Below, one piece after another: positions 14,689 through 19,996 of a stretch of 19,996 bases of DNA (positions within the stretch are counted from its first letter, which is position 1; each line of letters starts with the position of its first letter). The stretch spans positions 1 through 19,996 of the forward strand of contig PLXL01000149.1 of the NCBI GenBank assembly GCA_003153215.1, in the 5' to 3' direction. This DNA is from Candidatus Dormiibacterota bacterium. GTDB lineage: Bacteria > Chloroflexota > Dormibacteria > Aeolococcales > Aeolococcaceae. A program made the translations under genes and the position numbers. Under the pieces are notes generated by a model. That model saw nothing but the letters and a program-made list of their open reading frames with translations, ran no database searches and had not been told where the DNA came from.

Positions 14689-15797
14689 GGCGCGGCCACC
14701 TCACCGCCGGGCTCGGCCTTCCTCCGCACCACCGCGGTGACGCCGAAGCTCGGCCGGACGCGGATTCCCGCCCTCTTGGCGGCCCGGCGGGAGAGGCCGG
14801 CGACGCGCAGCCGGGGGTTGATGAACTCGTCGATCCCGAAGTTGAGGAGTGCGAGCGAGGTGCCGAGCAGGGCGATGCAGAGGCCCGGAGGTGCCCACCA
14901 CCACCACCACCCGCCGCGCACCGCATTGTTGGCGAAACCCTCGCGCAGCATCTCGCCCCAGTTCCAGAGCCCGGCGGGCGACGACGTGGGCGAACCGGCC
15001 AGACCCAGGAAGGCGAGGGCCACGTAAACCCCGATGGCGTAGAGCGTGGTGAAGAGGAACGAAGCCGCCACGATCGGGACCAGGTTGGGAAGGACCTCGA
15101 CCAAGATGATGCGCAGGCGTCCCTCCCCGGAGATCCTCGCCGCCTCGACGAAGTCGCGACTGCGCAGCGACAGAGTCTGAGCGCGCAGCACCCGAGCGGT
15201 GTACGCCCATGATGTGACGGCGATGATGATGGCGACCAAGAGGATGCTGGTCCCCGCGGACGGCACGTAGAAGGCCAGCACGATCAGCAGCGGAAGCCCG
15301 GGAATGGCGAGGAAGACGTTGGACAGCAGCGACAAGCTCTCGTCGGCGAAACCGCCGATGTAGCCGGCGGTGACTCCGACGAGCACCGAAAGTACGGTTG
15401 CCATGGCGGCGGCGAGGAGGCCCACGAACAAGGTGGCACCGGTGGAGGCGAGCAGCTGGGAGAGGACGTCCTGGGCGAAGACGGTCGTCCCCAGCAGGTG
15501 GGAGGACGAGGGCGGCAGCGGGAGCGGGTAGTAATGGGCTGGGACGCCGGTGCCAGGCCCGGTTCCAGGGACCAGTACGTGCCTCACCCACGTCGCGACG
15601 TTGGTCGCGTTGGGGGAGTAGGGGGCAGCCCACGTTCCGATGATGGCAACCACCACGAAGACGGCGAGTATCACGAGGCCGATGATCACCTTGGGGCCGT
15701 GCGGAAGGCGCAGCGCCCGGGGTCGCCCGGGAAGCCCCTCAGGTAGGGGGGCGCCGCCACCGGCGACTGCGGCCATGAGCGTGGTGTTCTGGGCCAT
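14685..15797 (-). CDS. Opp/Dpp-type ABC transporter permease (OppC position)
   Basis: An inner-membrane permease of about 370 residues. A first membrane helix lies at about 37-57; then HLLGTTVFAQDVLSQLL near 100-116, the family's LGTDxxGRD-like entry region, followed by five more hydrophobic segments from about 120 to 320. The EAA loop that contacts the ATPase is at about 215-239 (DFVEAARISGEG, then VLPNL). The C-terminus FGIDEFINPRLR is typical. Five Trp in a row at about 297-301 are encoded by (TGG)5. ATG 15797 lies 4 bases after the OppB-type gene's stop, with GGCGGGA before it as ribosome site; an upstream in-frame start would overlap that gene by 46 bases and adds a non-family leader. 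Confidence 0.95.
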   Translation of the reverse strand: MAQNTTLMAAVAGGGAPLPEGLPGRPRALRLPHGPKVIIGLVILAVFVVVAIIGTWAAPYSPNATNVATWVRHVLVPGTGPGTGVPAHYYPLPLPPSSSHLLGTTVFAQDVLSQLLASTGATLFVGLLAAAMATVLSVLVGVTAGYIGGFADESLSLLSNVFLAIPGLPLLIVLAFYVPSAGTSILLVAIIIAVTSWAYTARVLRAQTLSLRSRDFVEAARISGEGRLRIILVEVLPNLVPIVAASFLFTTLYAIGVYVALAFLGLAGSPTSSPAGLWNWGEMLREGFANNAVRGGWWWWWAPPGLCIALLGTSLALLNFGIDEFINPRLRVAGLSRRAAKRAGIRVRPSFGVTAVVRRKAEPGGEVAAP

Positions 15798-15801
15798 CAG
15801 C

Positions 15802-16794
15802 TCATCCCGCCTGCCGCGCCCGGGGGTCGATGAGCACGTAGACGACATCCGCCAGGAGGTTGGCGGCCAGCACCACCAGGGTGATGACCACGAAGATCCC
15901 CTGCACCAGGCTGTAATCGAGCTCGCTCAGGGCTTGGTAGAGGTGGTATCCGATCCCGGGGTAGTTGAAGACGATCTCGACGAGGATCTGGCCGGACACC
16001 ACCAGGCTCAGGGCGAGCGTGAAGTTGGAGACGACCGGCAAAAGGGCGTTGCGCGCCGCATACGTCACCACCCTACGAGTCGGCAGGCCCTTGGCCCGGG
16101 CCACCAGGACGAAGTCCTCGTCCATGGTGGTGAGCATGTTGTTACGCATGGTCAGGATGAAGCCACCCATCGAGGCCAGGACGACGGTCACCCCGGGCAG
16201 GATCGCGTGTTGGAGGATGCTCGCGATGTAGGACCAGTTCGGACCCGGGGTCACCGTGTAGATGTCGTAGCCGAAGAGGCTCGGGAGCCACTTGAGCATG
16301 GTCCCTGTCTGCCCGAAGATCAGGACGATCACCAGGGCGAGGAAGAAGTAGGGGATCGCCTGGAAGAAGGCCGCCGCCGGCATCACCCATTCGACCCAGG
16401 AGCCGCGCCGCCAGGCCATCAGGACGCCGATCAGGGTGCCGACGGCGAAGGCGATGACCGTCGCGACGACGAGCAGCCCGATGGTCCAGGGCAGGTAGGA
16501 GACGATGAGGCCGCCCACCGGCGCGTTCTCGGACCATGAGAATCCGAGGTTCCCGTGGGAGAGGTTCCCCCAGTACTGAGCATACTGGGTCCAGAGGGTG
16601 GTGTGGACGTTGAAGCCGAGCTGCAACTCGATGGCATGAACGCAGGCCGAATTGCACTGTCCCGATGTCTCGGCTCTGATGATCGCGGTCGCGACCGGGT
16701 TGCCGGGCACCACCCGTGGTATGAGGAAGCTGAAGGTGATGGCCGCCCAGGCGGCGACGAGGTAGAAGCCCAGGCGGCGGATCAGCAGACGCAT
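15802..16794 (-). CDS. Opp/Dpp-type ABC transporter permease (OppB position)
   Basis: An inner-membrane permease of 330 residues. The start is typical: a helix at about 8-27 followed by PRVVPGNPV, then an outside segment of about 75 residues with two Cys (47 and 51), which may bond. Helices follow near 100-127, 136-160, 190-215, 250-272 and 298-322. The EAA loop is VARAKGLPTRRVV near 231-243, ending in ARNALLP, and the family hallmark FNYPGIGYHLYQAL is near 276-289. ATG 16794 is separated by one base from the TAG of the LacI gene, so the transporter is almost certainly read on the repressor's transcript. Confidence 0.95.
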   Translation of the reverse strand: MRLLIRRLGFYLVAAWAAITFSFLIPRVVPGNPVATAIIRAETSGQCNSACVHAIELQLGFNVHTTLWTQYAQYWGNLSHGNLGFSWSENAPVGGLIVSYLPWTIGLLVVATVIAFAVGTLIGVLMAWRRGSWVEWVMPAAAFFQAIPYFFLALVIVLIFGQTGTMLKWLPSLFGYDIYTVTPGPNWSYIASILQHAILPGVTVVLASMGGFILTMRNNMLTTMDEDFVLVARAKGLPTRRVVTYAARNALLPVVSNFTLALSLVVSGQILVEIVFNYPGIGYHLYQALSELDYSLVQGIFVVITLVVLAANLLADVVYVLIDPRARQAG

Positions 16795-16795
16795 G

Positions 16796-17848
16796 CTAGC
16801 CGACCTGCCCGGTGAGCTGAAGGACCGCAGGTGCCGAGGAGGCGCGCACCTCGAGCCGGGTGCTGAGGATCACGTTGCGGGGCTGCCGGTCCGGCGAATG
16901 GATGCTGTCGATGAGCAGCCGCGCCATCTCCCGGCCCATCTCCTCGATGGGCTGGCGCACGCTGGTGAGCGGCGGTTGCAGCGTGGCGGCCATGGGGTGG
17001 TCGTCGAACCCGATCACGGCAACATCCTCGGGAACCCGGCGGCCCGCCTCGGCGAGCACCTGGAGCGCGGCCTCGGCCATCATGTCCGAGGCCGCGAAGA
17101 CGGCGTCGAGCCGGGGGTGCTTGATGAGCAGGAGCCGCATCGCCCGGGCCCCGCCCTCGCGGGTGAAGTCGCCCGTCTCGGTGAGGGTCTCGTCGTAGGC
17201 AATGCCGGCGGCCTCGAGCCCCTGCCGGTAGCCGACCAGCCGGTCGTGACCGGCGGGCATGTCCTGGCGACCGGTGACGGTGGCGATGGACCGCCTCCCC
17301 CCGGCAACGAGGTGGGCGACGGCGCGAGCGGCCCCAGCCACGTTGTCGACGTCGACGTGGCTGACGAGCTCGGAATCGGAGGGGGGGCCACTGGCCACGA
17401 CCGGGATGCCGCGGGAAGCGAGCCGGCCCGCCATCGGATGGGAGGTGGGCAGAGAGACCAGCAGCACCCCGTCGGCATGGCCGGCGGCCACGTAGCGCTC
17501 CACCCGATCGGCGTCGGCCGCCGATTGCGCCGTCAGCAGGACCAGCTGCATCTCGCGCGAGCTGAGAACGTCGTTGACGCCGCGAATGAGGCGCGTCATG
17601 AAGGGGTCGCCGAAGAGGAAGGTGGTGGGTGCGACCAGGGCGACGGCGTCGCTGCGCCCGGTGGCGAGGGCGCGCCCGGCCTGGTTGGGAACGTAACCCA
17701 GCTTGCTCACCGCCCGTTCGACCGACCGCCGGGCGTGCGGGCTCACCCGGGGGTCGTAGCTGAGGGCCCGCGAGGCCGTCGAGCGCGAGACGCCGGCCAC
17801 CTGTGCCACCTCGTCGAGGGTCGCCTTCGGGTCGCGGGAAACCTTCAT
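16796..17848 (-). CDS. LacI-family repressor, CebR/BglR-like
   Basis: A 350-residue transcription regulator. The helix-turn-helix is at about 9-29 (ATLDEVAQVAGVSRSTASRAL), with the minor-groove hinge helix near 55-64 (NQAGRALATG) containing Leu61, which in this family reads a central CpG. A periplasmic-binding-like sensor domain follows (GDPFMTRLIRGVND, HADGVLLVSLP, AVFAASDMMAEAAL, AVIGFDDHPMA, LTSVRQPIEEMG). ATG 17848 is chosen because it puts the helix-turn-helix at the N-terminus and because a -35/-10 pair lies inside the longer open frame. The gene is first in the transporter operon and its start codon overlaps a CebR-like palindrome, so self-repression is expected. The ligand is likely a short beta-glucoside, from context and operator likeness. 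Confidence 0.93.
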   Translation of the reverse strand: MKVSRDPKATLDEVAQVAGVSRSTASRALSYDPRVSPHARRSVERAVSKLGYVPNQAGRALATGRSDAVALVAPTTFLFGDPFMTRLIRGVNDVLSSREMQLVLLTAQSAADADRVERYVAAGHADGVLLVSLPTSHPMAGRLASRGIPVVASGPPSDSELVSHVDVDNVAGAARAVAHLVAGGRRSIATVTGRQDMPAGHDRLVGYRQGLEAAGIAYDETLTETGDFTREGGARAMRLLLIKHPRLDAVFAASDMMAEAALQVLAEAGRRVPEDVAVIGFDDHPMAATLQPPLTSVRQPIEEMGREMARLLIDSIHSPDRQPRNVILSTRLEVRASSAPAVLQLTGQVG

Positions 17849-17861
17849 GGGAGCGGTCCCA
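17848..17861. promoter_or_regulatory. LacI-family operator overlapping the repressor start codon
   Basis: TGGGAGCGGTCCCA is a 14-bp near-palindrome (6 of 7 pairs) centred on CG. The Streptomyces CebR box is TGGGAGCGCTCCCA, one base different. It lies one base downstream of the -10 hexamer and ends in the A of the repressor's ATG, so bound protein would cover the transcription start. No second copy was noticed in the window. Confidence 0.75.
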
Positions 17862-17862
17862 G

Positions 17863-17892
17863 ACTTTAGAGACGGCCTCAGCGGCATGTCAA
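17863..17892 (-). promoter_or_regulatory. Promoter of the repressor-transporter operon
   Basis: On the minus strand: perfect -35 TTGACA (17892-17887), an 18-base spacer, then -10 TAAAGT (17868-17863). Transcription would start about 7 bases later, inside the operator and about 8 bases before ATG 17848. This is the best sigma-70-type promoter seen in the window. Confidence 0.75.
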
Positions 17893-17909
17893 TCACCCCA
17901 ACGGGTGAT
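17892..17909. promoter_or_regulatory. Perfect inverted repeat just upstream of the -35
   Basis: ATCACCC, four bases CAAC, then GGGTGAT. It touches the outer edge of the -35 hexamer of the operon promoter. The position suits an activator or a second regulator; the sequence does not match the LacI operator. Confidence 0.5.
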
Positions 17910-17926
17910 AGTGACGGAAATCCCCC

Positions 17927-17989
17927 GGGGCAAGGCCCCAGACGGCCGCTGGGAACCTCTCGGGGCCCCGATCCCAACGGAGCGGGATC
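17927..17989 (-). terminator. Candidate hairpins after the second GH3 gene
   Basis: Three small palindromes follow the GH3 stop: GATCCC/GGGATC (17970-17975 with 17984-17989, touching the stop codon), TCGGGGCCCCGA (17960-17971, which overlaps the first so they are alternatives), and GGGGC/GCCCC (17927-17931 with 17935-17939). No T run follows. They could end the GH3 transcript before the operon promoter. Confidence 0.35.
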
Positions 17990-19996
17990 AGTCGAGCGGA
18001 CCCGAGGGATCGAGCGGATCAGGGCTGCCGATAACCTCGATCGTCACGGTGTGGGCAATCTGGGCCGAGGAGCGCCCCACGTGCACCTGATAGGACCCGG
18101 GGTCGACATACCATCCCGCTTCCCGGCGGTGCAGATGCACCTCACGAGGGGCCCATGAGACGGGGTGACGCTCCAGCAGCGCCGGCCAGTCCTCGTCGGC
18201 CACGTCGTAGTAGGCAAACGACCGTTCTCCCAGCTCGAAGCCGACAGCAGTGCTCTCACCCGGGCCCAACCGAACCTTGGCGAAGGCCTTGAGCTCCTTC
18301 ACCGGTCGAAGCCGGCCGCCGGGCCGGGCCCTTCCGCCCCCGGGCGGGGCGACGTAGAGCTGGACGACCTCGGCTCCCCGCCGCGGACCCGTATTGGTCA
18401 CCGTCACCTCGACGCGGACGCGCTGGCCGGCGGCCACCACGGTCTCCGACAGTCGTGGGGCCCCGATCTCGAAAGTCGTGTAGGAGAGGCCGTGGCCGAA
18501 GGGGAAGCGCACCGGCAGCTTGCGGGCTTCGTACCACCGGTAGCCGATGAACAGCCCTTCGCCGTATCGGACCTGGCTGCTCTCGCCCGGGAAGTTGCCA
18601 AAGGCGGGCGTGTGCTCGAGCGCGAGCGGGAGCGTGGTGGGCAGGCGCCCGCCGGGCTCGGCATCCCCGAAGAGGACGTCGACCAGGGCGTTGGCATACT
18701 CCTGGCCGGCAAACCACGCTTGGAGCACCGCGCCGGCCTCATCTGCCCACTCCATGGTGACCGGGGCCCCCGCATTGACCACCACCACGCTAGACGGGTT
18801 GGCCCGCAGGATTCGGCGAACGAGGTCGTCCTGCTGGCCGGGAAGGTCCATCGTCTCGCGGTCGTAATCCTCCGTCTCCCAACCCGGGTCGCTGCCAACG
18901 ATGACGATCGCGGCGTCCGCGCCGCGAGCCAGATCGACAGCGCGCTGGACGCCCGCCTCGTCCGCACCCGCCTCGTGGACGATCTCGTGAGTGTCTCCGA
19001 AGCGCTCCCGGAGGGCGGTGAGCGGCGACAGAATATAATGGGGGATGACGCCCGCGCTGCCACCGCCCATGATGACGGGGCGGTCCGCGTTCGGTCCGAC
19101 CAGCGCGATGCGGCGAAGGCCGCTCGGCGCCAGTGGGAGGACGCCGCGGTTGCTGAGGAGCACCAGAGCGTCGGCCGCCACCCGACGATTGAGGGCTCGG
19201 TCTTCGGGGCGATTGACCGGACGCTCGGGCTGCCCGACCGGGGCTTCCAGGGCGCCGACCCGATTCAGGACGGTCAGCAGCCGGCGGACCTTGGCATCGA
19301 GGAGCGATTCGTCGACATCGCCGGCGCGAACCGCGGTGGCGAGCGCGGCGCCGAAAGAACGGGGGGGGCCGGGCATCTCCAGGTCGAGACCGGCGCGAGC
19401 CGCCTCGAGGGTCCTCACGAGAGCCCACCAGTCGGTCATGACCACGCCCCCAAAGCCCCACTCGCGGCGGAGGATGTCGGTCAGAAGACGCGGGTCGTCG
19501 GAGGAGTGGCAACCGTTGACCCGGTTGTAGCTGGTCATCAGCGCCAGCACGTCAGCCACCTTGACCGCGTACTCGAAGGGCAGGAGGTACAGCTCGCGCA
19601 GCGTGCGCTCGTCGACGACCGAGGAGGAGGTGTTGCGCTCGAACTCGGTCTCGTTGCCCACGAAGTGCTTCACGGTGGCCACCACACCCTGGGCCTGCAC
19701 CCCCCGGATGTACCCGATCGCGAGCTTGGCGGTCAGGATCGGATCCTCGGAGAACGCCTCGAAGTTGCGCCCCCAGAGTGGGTGCCGGTGCAGGTTGACA
19801 GTGGGGGCGAGGAGCACCCGCGCCCCCTTGTCGCGAGCCTGGCGCGCGACCATCGCCGCGGTCTGTGCGACGAGATCGGGATCCCAGGTGGCGCCGAGAG
19901 CCGTCTCCGAGGGGATGCACACCGACGGCGTGATGCTGAGGCCATCCCCCCGGGTCTCGCCCCGAGCCCCGTTGGGACCATCGGTGAACTTCACCG
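17988..19996 (-). CDS. GH3 beta-glycosidase, 5' end outside the window
   Basis: About 669 residues of a GH3 enzyme are visible; the frame enters from the right edge at FTDGPNGARG, so roughly the first 50-80 residues are missing and the apparent GTG at the edge is an internal Val. The barrel shows LGATWDPDL, FSEDP, KHFVGNETEFER and the nucleophile Asp in VVMTDWWA (residue 188 of the visible part). The second domain begins near 280 (ALVLLSNRGVLPL, LVGPNADRP, GGGSAGV) and has the likely acid/base Glu in ETEDYDRETM. It runs straight on with no PA14 insert, then ends in a fibronectin III-like domain (GHGLSYTTFEIG, GAEVVQLYVAP). It precedes the LacI gene by 139 bases on the same strand. The substrate is probably a beta-glucoside or beta-xyloside; I cannot say which. 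Confidence 0.95.
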   Translation of the reverse strand, partial: VKFTDGPNGARGETRGDGLSITPSVCIPSETALGATWDPDLVAQTAAMVARQARDKGARVLLAPTVNLHRHPLWGRNFEAFSEDPILTAKLAIGYIRGVQAQGVVATVKHFVGNETEFERNTSSSVVDERTLRELYLLPFEYAVKVADVLALMTSYNRVNGCHSSDDPRLLTDILRREWGFGGVVMTDWWALVRTLEAARAGLDLEMPGPPRSFGAALATAVRAGDVDESLLDAKVRRLLTVLNRVGALEAPVGQPERPVNRPEDRALNRRVAADALVLLSNRGVLPLAPSGLRRIALVGPNADRPVIMGGGSAGVIPHYILSPLTALRERFGDTHEIVHEAGADEAGVQRAVDLARGADAAIVIVGSDPGWETEDYDRETMDLPGQQDDLVRRILRANPSSVVVVNAGAPVTMEWADEAGAVLQAWFAGQEYANALVDVLFGDAEPGGRLPTTLPLALEHTPAFGNFPGESSQVRYGEGLFIGYRWYEARKLPVRFPFGHGLSYTTFEIGAPRLSETVVAAGQRVRVEVTVTNTGPRRGAEVVQLYVAPPGGGRARPGGRLRPVKELKAFAKVRLGPGESTAVGFELGERSFAYYDVADEDWPALLERHPVSWAPREVHLHRREAGWYVDPGSYQVHVGRSSAQIAHTVTIEVIGSPDPLDPSGPLD

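Noticed and set aside
17849..17977. Longer N-terminus of the LacI protein (start at 17977 or at the ATG near 17887)
   Set aside because: The added residues precede the helix-turn-helix without family match, and the promoter -35/-10 and the operator lie inside that stretch.
17970..17989. GATCCC/GGGATC inverted repeat as a second LacI operator
   Set aside because: The half-sites do not match TGGGA/TCCCA, the centre lacks the CG step at the right spacing, and it overlaps a stop codon, so a transcript-end hairpin is more likely.
1..19996. tRNA, rRNA or insertion sequences
   Set aside because: I saw no tRNA T-loop with matching acceptor ends, no rRNA-like stretch, and no transposase or integrase motif; glycosidase and transporter genes fill the window. 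This was a visual check, not a search.

Overview
The window comes from a very GC-rich bacterium. Leaderless-type starts (a -10 hexamer 6-7 bases before the start codon), a CysA2-type thiosulfate sulfurtransferase and a CebR-like operator point to Actinomycetota or a neighbouring soil phylum such as Dormibacterota. I cannot decide between them from the sequence alone. Most of the DNA is a carbohydrate-use locus aimed at beta-linked glucose oligomers.

Layout. 1-282: the 3' end of an EAL-domain (cyclic-di-GMP) gene on the plus strand. 370-2951, minus strand: a tight cluster of rhodanese, TusA-like protein and GH1 beta-glucosidase. 2952-3421: a gene-free stretch with a 112-bp tandem repeat full of hairpins. 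3422-3670: a small single-pass membrane protein on the plus strand. 3717-7264, minus strand: a GH94 cellobiose-phosphorylase-type enzyme followed by hisC. 7471-10047, plus strand: a GH3 beta-glucosidase with a PA14 insert, diverging from GH94. 10048-10339: converging ends with strong hairpins. 10340-16794, minus strand: a complete Opp/Dpp-type ABC transporter in the order oppB, oppC, oppD, oppF, substrate-binding lipoprotein. 16796-17848: a LacI-family repressor that is the first gene of that operon. 17988-19996: the 3' part of a second GH3 glycosidase without PA14, running off the right edge.

How it fits together. The LacI repressor gene has a consensus-like promoter and, directly behind it, a 14-bp near-palindrome overlapping its start codon. 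That palindrome differs by one base from the CebR box of Streptomyces. This suggests one regulated transcript covering repressor and transporter. The transporter belongs to the peptide/nickel/Opp superfamily, some members of which carry cello-oligosaccharides or other beta-gluco-oligomers. Imported sugar could be split by phosphorolysis (GH94, giving glucose-1-phosphate and saving ATP) or by hydrolysis (GH1, two GH3). Substrate specificity is inferred from context only.

The least expected items are: the 112-bp repeat, whose copy differences keep base pairing only in plus-strand RNA; a run of five AGGAGG motifs at 9-10 base intervals between oppF and the binding-protein gene; the repressor's start-codon operator; and the linkage of a beta-glucosidase with two sulfur-transfer proteins.
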